Source: Streptomyces sp. R302 (lineage in GTDB: Bacteria; Actinomycetota; Actinomycetes; Streptomycetales; Streptomycetaceae). From it: a stretch of DNA of 64,000 nucleotides. The notes beneath the pieces are model-generated. The model saw only the letters and a list, made by a program, of their open reading frames with translations. It was not told the origin of the DNA and searched no databases. Below, in pieces: positions 23,673-32,518 of the stretch. Numbering within the stretch: the first letter of the stretch is position 1; every line of letters starts with the position of its first letter. Position numbers and translations under genes: made by a program. Location: positions 248,001-312,000 of the forward strand of contig NZ_JABBGE010000007.1 of the NCBI RefSeq assembly GCF_012927245.1, in the 5' to 3' direction.

Positions 23673-24713
23673 ATGCCGCTGCACCCCGGTGACCACGACT
23701 CCCCCCGCACCGCCGCCGCGCGGACCGCGCCGCCGGCCGCGTCCGTCCCCTCCGCCATCCGCACGCGTGGCCTGGTCAAGAGCTACCGGGGGCCGGACGG
23801 CGCCCCCGTCCACGCGGTGCGCGGGCTCGACCTGGACGTGCGCCAGGGGGAGACGTTCGCGTTCCTCGGCCCGAACGGCGCCGGGAAGTCCACGACCATC
23901 GCGATGCTCTGCGCCCTCACCCGCCCCACCTCCGGGTCCGCGACGGTGGCGGGCGCCGACGTGCTCACCGAGCCCGACCTGGTACGCGGCAGGGTCGGGC
24001 TGCTGTTCCAGCACAGCGCCCTCGACACCGACCTGACGGCCGAGCAGAACCTCCGCGTCCACGCACGCCTGTACGGGCTCCGCCGCGGCGAGGCCCGCCG
24101 CCGCACGGCCGAGGCGCTCGACGTCGCCGGCCTGTCCGACCGGCGCCGTGCGCCCGTCCGCACCCTGTCGGGCGGCATGCGGCGACGCCTGGAGCTCGCC
24201 CGCCAGCTGCTGCACTCCCCCGGAGTGCTGTTCCTCGACGAGCCGACGACGGGCCTCGACCCGCACGCCCGCGTCCTCGTCCGGGACCACCTGCGGACCC
24301 TGCGCGACCGGCACGGCAGCACGCTGTTCGTCACCACCCACTACCTGGACGAGGCGGAGCACTGCGACCGCCTCGCCATCGTCGACCGGGGCCGGCTGGT
24401 CGCGCAGGGGACCCCGTACGACGTGAAGGCAGCGATCGGAGACGACCGGGTGGCGCTGCGCACGAGCGACGACGCGGGCGCGCGGCGCGTCGTCGTCCCG
24501 CTCGCCCCGCCCGGCCGGCCCGTCACGGTCGACGCGGACGGCCTCTGGCTGCGCGTCCCCCACGGCAGCACCTGGATCCCACGGCTGTGCGCGGCGCTCG
24601 GCTCCCACGGCATCGACGTCCACGCCGCCTCCGCCACCCCGCCCACGCTCGACGACGTCTTCTTCCACCACACCGGCCGCAGCATGGCCCCGGACGAAGG
24701 GGGCGGCCGATGA
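23673..24713 (+). CDS. venT: ABC transporter ATP-binding protein of the lanthipeptide cluster
   Basis: 346 residues. Walker A GPNGAGKST, Q-loop LLFQHSALDTDL, signature LSGGMRRRLELARQLL, Walker B GVLFLDEPTTGLDP and H-loop FVTTHYLDEAE are all present. It belongs to the DrrA-type exporters, with a C-terminal extension typical of them (TPPTLDDVFFHHTGR). It should power export of the modified peptide or give self-immunity. The stop overlaps the permease start (ATGA). Confidence 0.92.
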   Translation: MPLHPGDHDSPRTAAARTAPPAASVPSAIRTRGLVKSYRGPDGAPVHAVRGLDLDVRQGETFAFLGPNGAGKSTTIAMLCALTRPTSGSATVAGADVLTEPDLVRGRVGLLFQHSALDTDLTAEQNLRVHARLYGLRRGEARRRTAEALDVAGLSDRRRAPVRTLSGGMRRRLELARQLLHSPGVLFLDEPTTGLDPHARVLVRDHLRTLRDRHGSTLFVTTHYLDEAEHCDRLAIVDRGRLVAQGTPYDVKAAIGDDRVALRTSDDAGARRVVVPLAPPGRPVTVDADGLWLRVPHGSTWIPRLCAALGSHGIDVHAASATPPTLDDVFFHHTGRSMAPDEGGGR

Positions 24714-25576
24714 CGACGACGGCCACGGGTGGTCGTGTCGGCATCGACACCTGCACCGGCACCGGCACCGGCACCGGCCTCCGGCGGGAACTGCGGGCGG
24801 TGCACGCGCTGGTCCACCGCGATCTCCTCCGCCTCGCCTGCCAGCGGATCCCCACGGCGCTGATGCTGCTCCACCCGGTCCTGTACCTGTTCATCCTGGG
24901 CGGCGGCCTGGCGGCGCTGATCCCCACGACCTCCCTCGGCGTCGGCTACCGGACGTACCTCTTCCCGGGCATGCTGATGATGACCGTGCAGACTCCGGCG
25001 ATCATGGTCGGGATCCGGCTGATCACCGACCGGCAGAGCGGCTACCTCCGCGAACTCCTCATGGCCCCCGTGGGCCGCACCACCCTCCTCCTCGGCAGCT
25101 GCGCCGGCGGCACCCTGGTGGCGACGGTGCAGGGCGCCGTGCTCCTCCTCCTGGCGGGCGCGGTGGGCCTCCCGTACGACCCGGTCCTGCTCGTGCTGCT
25201 CCTCGGCGGCCTGGTCCTCGCGTCGTTCGCGATCACCGCGCTGTCCCTGGCCCTGGCCGTGGGCCTGCGGAGTCCGGAGACCTTCCACACGCTCCTCGGC
25301 CTGGTGATGATGCCGCTGCTCTTCCTCTCCGGCGGCTTCTTCCCCTTGACGTCCCTGCCCGGCTGGGCGCAGGCCCTGGCGGCCGCGAACCCCCTCGCGT
25401 ACGGCGTGGACGTGCTGCGCCGCTCGATCGCCCTCCGGGCGCCGGAGCAGGCGGCGGCCGACGGTCTCGCCTGGGCCGGGCACCCACCACCCCTCCTCCT
25501 CGAAGCGGGCCTCCTCCTGGCAGCGGGCGCGGCAGCCCTCACGTGGGCAGCCCGCCGCTTCGGCCGCCCGGAGTAG
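24710..25576 (+). CDS. venH: ABC-2 type permease of the lanthipeptide cluster
   Basis: 288 residues with six hydrophobic segments and DrrB-like features: QSGYLRELLMAPVGR in the first cytoplasmic loop, MMPLLFLSGGFFPLTSLPGW and NPLAYGVDVLRRS. It would form the membrane channel for the preceding ATPase. A Thr-Gly dipeptide run near residue 15 is encoded by ACCGGC repeats. The ATGA overlap indicates translational coupling. Confidence 0.9.
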   Translation: MTTTATGGRVGIDTCTGTGTGTGLRRELRAVHALVHRDLLRLACQRIPTALMLLHPVLYLFILGGGLAALIPTTSLGVGYRTYLFPGMLMMTVQTPAIMVGIRLITDRQSGYLRELLMAPVGRTTLLLGSCAGGTLVATVQGAVLLLLAGAVGLPYDPVLLVLLLGGLVLASFAITALSLALAVGLRSPETFHTLLGLVMMPLLFLSGGFFPLTSLPGWAQALAAANPLAYGVDVLRRSIALRAPEQAAADGLAWAGHPPPLLLEAGLLLAAGAAALTWAARRFGRPE

Positions 25577-25838
25577 CCGCCTTGAGCAATCGCCTTGAGG
25601 AGTCCGCCCGGGTCAGCCGTCCCGGCCCGCCAGGGCTCGGGCCGTGGCCCCGATGCGGTCGCGGAGCCCGGGCGGCGGCGCCGGTGAGGCGGGCGGCTCC
25701 GCACGGGGAGATCCGGACGACGGCCTCGCCAGCGCCGCTCGCACACGAACGCGGCGCCCGGATCCGTCACGTCCTCACCCCCGAGACCCCGGACGTCCCC
25801 GCCTGCCTCGCGGACGCGCCCCGGTTCGGCACGACGGA

Positions 25839-26516
25839 CTAGGGCTTTCCGCAGATCGCGAAGTTCCCCTTCCCTTCCTTCCAGGACGACATCAGGGAGA
25901 GCGACTCGGTGACGACACGGGAGCCCCTCCGCACCCGCACGTCGACCGTGCCGAGCGTCAGGTCGGGGAACTCGATGGCATGGACCGACCGCCGGCCGTC
26001 CGCGACGACGCCGACGTCCTTCACGGGGAGGGGCACGCCGTTGCAGGTCACGGACTCCACGGTCTCGTGCTCGGCGCCGAAGACCACGTTCCAGCCCGTG
26101 GCCATCATGGTGACCAAGGGGATGATCCGGGGCTTCTCCCCCACCGGTGGCGTGTGGGGAGCCGAGGCGCAGGCCACCATGGTCATGCCGACGGGCTTCG
26201 CCGCGCCGTGGCAGAACCGGCCGTCCGGGGTCTCCCAGACGAAGAGCGCCCCGCCGGTCGACTCGGCGGCGACCAGCAGTCCCTGGGGGCCGGGCGCGTT
26301 GCGTCCGGTGGCGGCGGTCCTCATCTGCTCGGCCGCCGCGGCGACGGCCTCCTCCACGCTTTCGGTCGCCGTGGCCGTTGCGGAGGCGGTGGCGGACGGC
26401 GTGGGGCTCGCCGACGACGTCTTCGGCGTCCGCTCCGGGCTCTCCGCTCCCGCGCAGGAGGTCACGGCCAGTACGGCACAACCCAGGAACACGCCGACCC
26501 TCGGTCCTCGTAGCAC
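25839..26516 (-). CDS. Putative lipoprotein
   Basis: 225 residues from GTG 26516 with a GGGGGAAA site upstream. The signal peptide ends in the lipobox LAVTSC, followed by a Ser/Thr/Pro linker and a globular part with GGALFVWETPDGRFCHGAA and late Cys residues (VTCNG and FAICGKP) that could form disulfides. Secreted and membrane-anchored. No family recognised; similar small lipoproteins are common in Streptomyces. Confidence 0.7.
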   Translation of the reverse strand: MLRGPRVGVFLGCAVLAVTSCAGAESPERTPKTSSASPTPSATASATATATESVEEAVAAAAEQMRTAATGRNAPGPQGLLVAAESTGGALFVWETPDGRFCHGAAKPVGMTMVACASAPHTPPVGEKPRIIPLVTMMATGWNVVFGAEHETVESVTCNGVPLPVKDVGVVADGRRSVHAIEFPDLTLGTVDVRVRRGSRVVTESLSLMSSWKEGKGNFAICGKP

Positions 26517-26573
26517 TTTCCCCCGCCCCCGGTGCAGCCGCCTCGGCGGCGGCGGTCCTCTAGTCTGCTCCGC

Positions 26574-26951
26574 ATGATCGGAACGTTGCAATGTGTGGTG
26601 CTGGACTGCCCTGACGTCATGGAACTCGCGCGTTTCTACGCTTCGCTGGTCGGGGGCGAGGTCAACCGGCCCGATGCCCGGTGGTCGCTCGGTGACGACT
26701 GGGCGACGGTGCACGCCGACGGCGGGCTCGTGCTGGCGTTCCAGCGGGTGGCGGAGTACCGGGCGCCGCGCTGGCCGGATCCCGGCCACCCTCAGCAGTT
26801 CCACCTCGACCTGGGCGTGGCGGATCTGGATCGGGCCGGGGCGGAGGTGCTCGCCCTGGGGGCGACGCTTCTCGACGGCGGTGACGGGAAGCGGAGTTGG
26901 CGGGTGTACGCGGATCCGGCGGGGCACCCGTTCTGCCTCGTGCGGGACTGA
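26574..26951 (+). CDS. VOC superfamily (glyoxalase-like) protein
   Basis: A 125-residue single vicinal-oxygen-chelate module pair: VLDCPDVMELARFYASLVGG, FHLDLGVADLDRAGAEVLAL and YADPAGHPFCLVRD, the usual glyoxalase/bleomycin-resistance-like pattern. Some metal-ligand positions are conserved (His in FHLDL), so it may be an enzyme or a binding protein. Substrate unknown. Divergent from the lipoprotein gene. Confidence 0.85.
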   Translation: MIGTLQCVVLDCPDVMELARFYASLVGGEVNRPDARWSLGDDWATVHADGGLVLAFQRVAEYRAPRWPDPGHPQQFHLDLGVADLDRAGAEVLALGATLLDGGDGKRSWRVYADPAGHPFCLVRD

Positions 26952-27094
26952 GCGCGCCGGTCCTCGGGGCGTGTGTGGGACCGGCGGGCCGTGACGAGTT
27001 CCGGACAGGAATCTGCTGTTCCGCATGAGGGGCGCGGGAGCGGGGAGCCATGGCGGTGTCCGTTGTCGGCCGATTCACCCCGCGAGGAGCCGCC

Positions 27095-27775
27095 ATGTCC
27101 GTGCCGTATCCCCCGTCGCCCGACGAGCCCGTGTTCGCCGCCGACTTCGGCTCGCCCTCGCAATGGGTCGCCGGGCGTACCTGGGCCTATCCGGACGGCG
27201 GGCCGGTCAATCCGCTCGACAACAAACTCGACCACCTCGTGGACGATCCCGCCTACTGCCGCTCCGGGGTCTTCCGGGCGACCCGACGGCCCGACGGCCT
27301 GTGGGACAGCGGGCTGCTGACGACGGAGGGCAGCGAGGAGGGGTTCGAGGTCCGGGCGGGGGACGTGCTGGAGGCCCGGGTGCGGCTGCCGTCGGAGACG
27401 GGGGCCTGGCCGGCGATCTGGACCTGGCGCGACGGCGGGCAGGAGGTCGACGTCTTCGAGTACCACCCGGACAACCCCGATCTGCTGGAGCTCTCCAACC
27501 GCGTGCGGGGCACCCATCACTACCACCGTTCGCCCGACGTCCGGCCCGGGGAGTGGGTGGAGCTGCGGACCGAGTTCGGGGCCCGGTCCGTGGTGTGGTG
27601 GGTGAACGGCACCGCGGTCTTCGCCGACGGCCGGGGCGTCGGGCGCTCCTGGCACGCCTGCCTGATCGTCAACCTCTCCGTCTGCGCCGGCCGATACCAC
27701 CCCGCGCCCGATCCCGGGACCACCGAGATGTCCTTCGAGGTGGCGGATCTCCGGGTGCTCCGGAGCCGCTGGTGA
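27095..27775 (+). CDS. GH16-like glycan-binding or hydrolytic protein
   Basis: 226 residues of concanavalin-like beta-sandwich: FRATRRPDGLWDSGLLTTEG, VRLPSETGAWPAIWTW, then EVDVFEYH, which fits the GH16 catalytic signature E-x-D-x-x-E, and GEWVELRTEFGARSVVWWVN. No signal peptide is visible, unlike most laminarinases or agarases, so it may act inside the cell or be exported by another route. ATG 27095 has GAGGAG upstream. Confidence 0.7.
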   Translation: MSVPYPPSPDEPVFAADFGSPSQWVAGRTWAYPDGGPVNPLDNKLDHLVDDPAYCRSGVFRATRRPDGLWDSGLLTTEGSEEGFEVRAGDVLEARVRLPSETGAWPAIWTWRDGGQEVDVFEYHPDNPDLLELSNRVRGTHHYHRSPDVRPGEWVELRTEFGARSVVWWVNGTAVFADGRGVGRSWHACLIVNLSVCAGRYHPAPDPGTTEMSFEVADLRVLRSRW

Positions 27776-27861
27776 GGTGGGCGTCGCCCCGGGCCCGCCC
27801 CTCAGGCGTGGTACCCGCCGTCAGGCCCTGGCGCCTGCCCACCAGCCCTGGCGCCCGCCCG

Positions 27862-28551
27862 TCAGGCCCTGGCCATGCCCCGGGCCTCGGCGCGCCGCGT
27901 CGCCTCGTCGCCGGTCAGGAGGGCGAGGGCCTCCTGGGCGTGGGCCGGGGCGGTGGTGGTGGCGAGGACGGCGGCGGTGAAGAGGGAGGTGATGGCCGTG
28001 TCGCCGGGGAGGGGGCCGAGGACGGTGACTCCGGGGAGGTCCATCAGTTCGCTGTGCTGCTGGAAGGCCAGGTCGGCGCGGCCGGAGGCGAGGAGGGTGC
28101 CGGCGGGGACGCCGGGTGGGGCCTGGACCAGGCGGTCGGTGAGCGTGTCGGCCAGGGCGAGGCGGTGGAGGAGGTCAAGGAGGGCCGTGCCGCTGGGGCC
28201 GGTGGAGTAGGCGATGGCGGTCGCCGACGTGAGAGCGGTGCGGAGGTCGCCGACCGTGTCGAGGGGTAGGGCCGGGGCCTGCGCCGGTACGGCGGCGACG
28301 ACCTGGGAGCGCCACAGGGGGCGGGCCGTTCCGGGGGCCAGGTGTCCGGCCTCCTCCAACGCCGTCACCGCGTCGGCGGCGAGGACGAGGAGGTCCGCCT
28401 CGGTGCCCTCGCGCACCCGGCGGGCGATCTCCACGCCGCCGGCGGACTCGAAGCGTATCCGCGTCCCGTCGGCGAGGCGGAGGTGTGCGCAGAGGTCGGC
28501 GAGGATCGGGCGGGTCGCCATCGAGGACAGTCCTACGAGTTCTCGGTGCAT
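27862..28551 (-). CDS. ModA-like substrate-binding domain protein (no signal peptide)
   Basis: 229 residues with periplasmic-binding-protein type II features: FESAGGVEIARRVREGTEAD, LLVLAADAVTALEEAGHL, AYSTGPSGTALLDLLHRL and GRADLAFQQHSELMDLPGV. It resembles molybdate-binding ModA but lacks a signal or lipobox, so it is probably cytosolic. It is divergent from the IclR gene of the aromatic cluster, so it may act in sensing or handling of the pathway compound, which is inference. Confidence 0.7.
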   Translation of the reverse strand: MHRELVGLSSMATRPILADLCAHLRLADGTRIRFESAGGVEIARRVREGTEADLLVLAADAVTALEEAGHLAPGTARPLWRSQVVAAVPAQAPALPLDTVGDLRTALTSATAIAYSTGPSGTALLDLLHRLALADTLTDRLVQAPPGVPAGTLLASGRADLAFQQHSELMDLPGVTVLGPLPGDTAITSLFTAAVLATTTAPAHAQEALALLTGDEATRRAEARGMARA

Positions 28552-28657
28552 GTCGAGGCCTCACGTGGTCGTGTCGGGATCGGGAGAGGGGAGACGAGAG
28601 AGGGGAGCGCGGCAGGCGGCTCGGGGCGGGTCCGCGGGAGTCTGCGAGACTGGCGGC

Positions 28658-29425
28658 GTGAGCACGACCCGGAGCACCGCGGCAGGCAAAGTACTGGAGG
28701 TCCTCGCGGTCTTCGACCGTGAGCACCCGGCGCAGACACTATCCGAGATCGCCCAGCGGACCGGCCTGGCGCTGAGCACCGCGCACCGGGTGGTCATGGA
28801 GCTGGCGGCGTGGGGGGCGCTGGAGCGGGGCGAGGACGGGGCGTGGCACGTGGGGCTGCGGCTGTGGGAGATCGCCTCGGGCTGTCCCCGGACGCAGATC
28901 CTGCGGGACGTGGCGCTGCCGTTCATGCAGGACCTGTACGAGGTGACGCACGAGAACGTGCAGCTCGCGGTGCGGGAGGGCACGGAGCTGGTGTTCGTGG
29001 AGCGGATCGCCGGGCACCGGTCGGTGGAGCTGCTCACCGGGGTCGGGACCCGCTTCCCGGTGGGGGCGACGGGGATGGGGCGGGTGCTTCTCGCGCACGC
29101 GCCGGGGGACATCCAGGAGGAGGTCCTGGGGGCGCCGCAGCGGGCGTGGACGCCGCACACGGTCACCGATCCGAGGACATTGCGGGCGCAGTTGGACCGG
29201 ATCCGCCGGGAGCAGGTCTTCGTCAGCGACCGGCAGTTGTCGGAGAGCACGGTGGCGGTGGCGGCGCCGGTGCGGATCGGGCGGTCGGGGCCGGTGAGCG
29301 CGGCGCTGGGGATCGTGGTCACGGCGGAGGGCGCGGACCGGGCGCATCGGTTGCGCGAGCCGCTGCTGCGGGCCGCGTACGGGATCTCCGACGAACTCGG
29401 CAGGCGGACGCGGACGACGGAGTGA
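28658..29425 (+). CDS. IclR family regulator of the aromatic catabolic operon
   Basis: 255 residues from GTG 28658. The N-terminal winged helix is VLEVLAVFDREHPAQTLSEI and TGLALSTAHRVVMELAAWGA; the effector domain contains VERIAGHRSVELLTGVG and FPVGATGMGRVLLAHA. IclR members such as PobR, PcaR and PcaU control 4-hydroxybenzoate and protocatechuate genes, so it is the likely regulator of the following pobA-lig operon. The GTTCSG repeats before pobA are its candidate sites. Confidence 0.88.
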   Translation: MSTTRSTAAGKVLEVLAVFDREHPAQTLSEIAQRTGLALSTAHRVVMELAAWGALERGEDGAWHVGLRLWEIASGCPRTQILRDVALPFMQDLYEVTHENVQLAVREGTELVFVERIAGHRSVELLTGVGTRFPVGATGMGRVLLAHAPGDIQEEVLGAPQRAWTPHTVTDPRTLRAQLDRIRREQVFVSDRQLSESTVAVAAPVRIGRSGPVSAALGIVVTAEGADRAHRLREPLLRAAYGISDELGRRTRTTE

Positions 29426-29487
29426 CTTCCGGGCCGGCTTCCGCCTGACGGAAACGCCGCAGACCGGGGGGTGGGCAGGCTGGCAGC

Positions 29488-29512
29488 GTTCGGGCCGTTC
29501 CGAACCGTTCGG
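29488..29512 (+). promoter_or_regulatory. Triple GTTCSG repeat before pobA, candidate IclR operator
   Basis: GTTCGG (29488), GTTCCG (29497) and GTTCGG (29507) recur at 9-10 bp steps, and CCGAAC-C-GTTCGG (29500-29512) forms a dyad. This palindrome-plus-direct-repeat layout recalls PobR/PcaU operators of Acinetobacter. It ends 27 bp before the pobA start. Confidence 0.6.
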
Positions 29513-29539
29513 ATCGCTCACAGCTGCTTGGGAGATGCC

Positions 29540-30748
29540 ATGGCCGACGCCCCCGTCGACTCCGTCGTCTCGGTTCCGGTCGCGGTGGTCGGCGCGGGGC
29601 CCGCGGGCCTCATGCTGGCCCATCTGCTCGGCCGTGCCGGGGTCGAGGCGGTCGCCGTCGACACCCGTACGCGTCACGGGATCGAGACGACGCAGCGGGC
29701 CGGGATCCTGGAGGCCGACGTCGCCCGGGACCTGGTCGACACCGGGGTCTCGGACCGGATCCTGCGGGACGGGTACGAGCACGAGGGCATCGAGGTGCGG
29801 TCGGGCGGACGGCCGTACCGGATCGACTTCAAGAAGCTCGTCGGCGCGTCCACCTGGCTCTATCCGCAGACCGACGTCTTCGTCGACCTGGCGGACGCCC
29901 GCGAACGCGACGGCGGCACCGTCCACTTCGGGATCCGGGACACCGAGGTCCTCGACGTCACCACCGACGCCCCGCGGGTGCGGTACACCGCGCCCGACGG
30001 GACCCGGCACGAGATCCGGGCGCGGTACGTGGTCGGCGCCGACGGCTCGCGGAGCATGTGCCGCGACCTGGTGCCGGAGGGCCGGCGGACGCGGTACGGC
30101 AAGGAGTACCCCTTCGCCTGGTTCGGCATCCTCGCCGAGGCACCGAGGAGCGCGCCGGAGCTGGTCTACGCCCGTTCCGAGCACGGTTTCGCGCTGATCA
30201 GCCAGCGCACCGAGGCCGTGCAGCGCATGTACTTCCAGTGCTCCCCCGACGAGTCCGCCGACGCCTGGTCCGACGACCGGATCTGGGAGACGCTCCAGGC
30301 GCGGGTGGCCGGCGAGGACGGCTTCCGGCTGAAGGAGGGGCCGATCACCGAGAAGACGGTGCTGCGGTTCCGTTCCTTCGTGCAGGAGCCGATGCGCTGG
30401 GGTTCGCTGCTGCTGGCCGGCGACGCCGCGCACACGGTGCCGCCCACCGGGGCCCGCGGGCTCAACCTGGCGCTGCACGACGTGAAGGTCCTCGCCGAGG
30501 TGCTGCTGAAGGCGCTCGGCGGCGCCGGCGAGACGGCCCTGGAGGAGTACGAGCCCCGGGCGCTGCGGCGGATCTGGCGGGCGCAGAACTTCTCGTACTG
30601 GATGACCCGGCTGCTCCACACCGCGCCCGGGGCCTCGGCGTTCGACCTGCGGCGTCAGCTCGGCGAGCTGGAGAACGTGGTGGGGACGCGCGCCGGACGG
30701 ACGTACCTGGCCGAGCAGTACACCGGCTGGCCCACCCGCGACCACTGA
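29540..30748 (+). CDS. pobA: 4-hydroxybenzoate 3-monooxygenase
   Basis: A 402-residue FAD monooxygenase. The dinucleotide motif VAVVGAGPAGLMLAHLLGRA, the RxxxGDAAH motif (LLAGDAAHTVPPTGARGLNL) and QRAGILEADV match PobA. It hydroxylates 4-hydroxybenzoate to protocatechuate with NAD(P)H and O2 in the cytoplasm. It is the first gene of a five-enzyme ring-cleavage operon in which every step after protocatechuate is present. GGAG lies close to ATG 29540. Confidence 0.93.
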   Translation: MADAPVDSVVSVPVAVVGAGPAGLMLAHLLGRAGVEAVAVDTRTRHGIETTQRAGILEADVARDLVDTGVSDRILRDGYEHEGIEVRSGGRPYRIDFKKLVGASTWLYPQTDVFVDLADARERDGGTVHFGIRDTEVLDVTTDAPRVRYTAPDGTRHEIRARYVVGADGSRSMCRDLVPEGRRTRYGKEYPFAWFGILAEAPRSAPELVYARSEHGFALISQRTEAVQRMYFQCSPDESADAWSDDRIWETLQARVAGEDGFRLKEGPITEKTVLRFRSFVQEPMRWGSLLLAGDAAHTVPPTGARGLNLALHDVKVLAEVLLKALGGAGETALEEYEPRALRRIWRAQNFSYWMTRLLHTAPGASAFDLRRQLGELENVVGTRAGRTYLAEQYTGWPTRDH

Positions 30749-30779
30749 CCACCGCACCGGACGACCCCGAGGCCTCCCC

Positions 30780-31805
30780 ATGATCATCGACTGTCACGGC
30801 CACTTCACCACCGCCCCGCCGAAGCTCGCCGCCTGGCGCGAGCGGCAGATCGCCGCCGCCGAGGGCCGCGGCCCCCTCCCGGACCCCGACGAGCTGGTCA
30901 TCACCGACGACGAGCTGCGCGCCGCGGTCGAGGGCAACCAGCTGCGCCTGATGGACGAACGCGGCAGCGACCTCACGGTGTTCTCGCCGCGGGCCAGTTT
31001 CATGGCCCATCACATCGGCGACTTCGCCGTCTCCTCGGTGTGGGCGCGGATCTGCAACGACCTGGTGCACCGCGTCGCCGCCCTCTACCCCGACCGGTTC
31101 GCGACGGGCGCGATGCTGCCGCAGTCCCCGGGCGTCGACCCCGCGACCTGCCTGCCCGAACTGACGCGTGCCGTCGAGGAGTTGGGCGCCGTCACGGTGA
31201 ACCTCAACCCCGACCCGTCGGGCGGCCGTTGGAGCGCGCCGCCGCTGACCGACCGCAGCTGGTACCCGCTGTACGAGGCCATGACGGCGTACGACATCCC
31301 GGCGATGATCCACGTCAGCACCTCCTGCAACCCGGCCTTCCACACCACCGGCGCGCACTATCTGAACGCCGACACCACCGCCTTCATGCAGCTGGTGCAG
31401 GGCGACCTGTTCGCCGACTTCCCCACGCTGCGGTTCGTGATCCCGCACGGCGGCGGCGCCGTCCCGTACCACTGGGGCCGCTTCCGCGGCCTCGCGATGG
31501 CCCTCGGCAGGCCGGATCCGGAGGCGCTGCTCGACAACGTCTTCTTCGACACCTGCGTCTACCACCAGGCGGGCGTCGACCTGCTCACGCGGGTGATCCC
31601 CAGCCGGTCCGTCCTGTTCGCCAGCGAGATGATCGGCGCCGTCCGCGACGTCGACCCGCGCACGGGCCATCACTTCGACGACACGAAGCGGTACGTCGAC
31701 GCCACCCCGCACCTGTCGGACGGGGAGCGTGCCGCCGTGTACTCCGGCAACGCCCTGCGCGTCTACCCCCGACTCGCCGCCCGCCTCGCCGCGGCCGGCC
31801 GCTGA
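30780..31805 (+). CDS. ligJ: 4-oxalomesaconate hydratase (LigJ-type)
   Basis: A 341-residue amidohydrolase-superfamily protein with the metal motif IIDCHGHFTT at the N-terminus, FVIPHGGGAVPYHWGRFRG, and FFDTCVYHQAGVDLL. The sequence and context match LigJ, which hydrates 4-oxalomesaconate to 4-carboxy-4-hydroxy-2-oxoadipate. The late ASEMIGAVRDVDPRTG segment is also typical. It starts 31 bp after pobA and is followed by ligK after 17 bp. Confidence 0.88.
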   Translation: MIIDCHGHFTTAPPKLAAWRERQIAAAEGRGPLPDPDELVITDDELRAAVEGNQLRLMDERGSDLTVFSPRASFMAHHIGDFAVSSVWARICNDLVHRVAALYPDRFATGAMLPQSPGVDPATCLPELTRAVEELGAVTVNLNPDPSGGRWSAPPLTDRSWYPLYEAMTAYDIPAMIHVSTSCNPAFHTTGAHYLNADTTAFMQLVQGDLFADFPTLRFVIPHGGGAVPYHWGRFRGLAMALGRPDPEALLDNVFFDTCVYHQAGVDLLTRVIPSRSVLFASEMIGAVRDVDPRTGHHFDDTKRYVDATPHLSDGERAAVYSGNALRVYPRLAARLAAAGR

Positions 31806-31822
31806 CCCCAGGAGAAGCACCC

Positions 31823-32518
31823 ATGGAACACACCGAGATCGGCGTCGTCCGCACGCACGTCGAACGGGCCGCCCCGGAGGCCGTCGCCGAACTGTCGAAG
31901 TACGGCGTCGCCACGATCCACGAGGCCATGGGCCGCGTCGGGCTGATGCGGCCCTACCTGCGCCCGGTCTACCCGAAGGCCCGGATGTGCGGCACGGCCG
32001 TGACCGTGCTCCTCCAGCCCGGCGACAACTGGATGCTGCACGTGGCCGCCGAGCAGATCCGGGACGGCGACGTCGTCGTCGCGGCCTGCACGACGGAGAG
32101 CGAGGACGGCTTCTTCGGCGAGCTGCTCGCCACCTCCTTCCGCGCCCGGGGCTGCCGGGGCCTCGTCATCGACGGCGGGGTGCGGGACGTCGCCGACCTG
32201 GAGGGGATGGACTTCCCCGTCTTCTCCCGCGCGGTCAACGCCAAGGGCACGGTCAAGGCCACGCTCGGCTCGGTCAACGTGCCCGTGGTCTGCGGCAACG
32301 CCCTGGTCCGGCCCGGTGACGTGGTCGTCGCGGACGCCGACGGCGTCGTCGTCGTGCCGCGCGAGCGGGCCGCCGGGGTGGCCGCCGCGGCGGCGGCCCG
32401 GGAGGCCGCTGAGGAGGGCAAGCGGGCGCAGTTCCGGGCCGGGAAGCTCGGCCTGGACCTGTACGGGATGCGCGGCCCGCTGGCCTCGCTGGGACTGCGG
32501 TACGAGGACGGACGATGA
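31823..32518 (+). CDS. ligK: 4-carboxy-4-hydroxy-2-oxoadipate aldolase/oxaloacetate decarboxylase
   Basis: A 231-residue RraA-fold class II aldolase with the divalent-metal and pyruvate motif GLVIDGGVRDVADLEGMDFP and VPVVCGNALVRPGDVVVADA. It is the last pathway step, cleaving the C7 intermediate to pyruvate and oxaloacetate. RraA-like regulators share the fold, but its place in a complete lig operon favours LigK. CAGGAGAAG precedes the ATG; its stop overlaps the ligI start (ATGA). Confidence 0.9.
   Translation: MEHTEIGVVRTHVERAAPEAVAELSKYGVATIHEAMGRVGLMRPYLRPVYPKARMCGTAVTVLLQPGDNWMLHVAAEQIRDGDVVVAACTTESEDGFFGELLATSFRARGCRGLVIDGGVRDVADLEGMDFPVFSRAVNAKGTVKATLGSVNVPVVCGNALVRPGDVVVADADGVVVVPRERAAGVAAAAAAREAAEEGKRAQFRAGKLGLDLYGMRGPLASLGLRYEDGR

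Noticed and set aside
25577..25838. Possible gene fragments between the exporter permease and the lipoprotein (for example RIRHVLTPETPDVPACLADA on the plus strand)
   Set aside because: Short, without a start signal or recognisable family; treated as intergenic.
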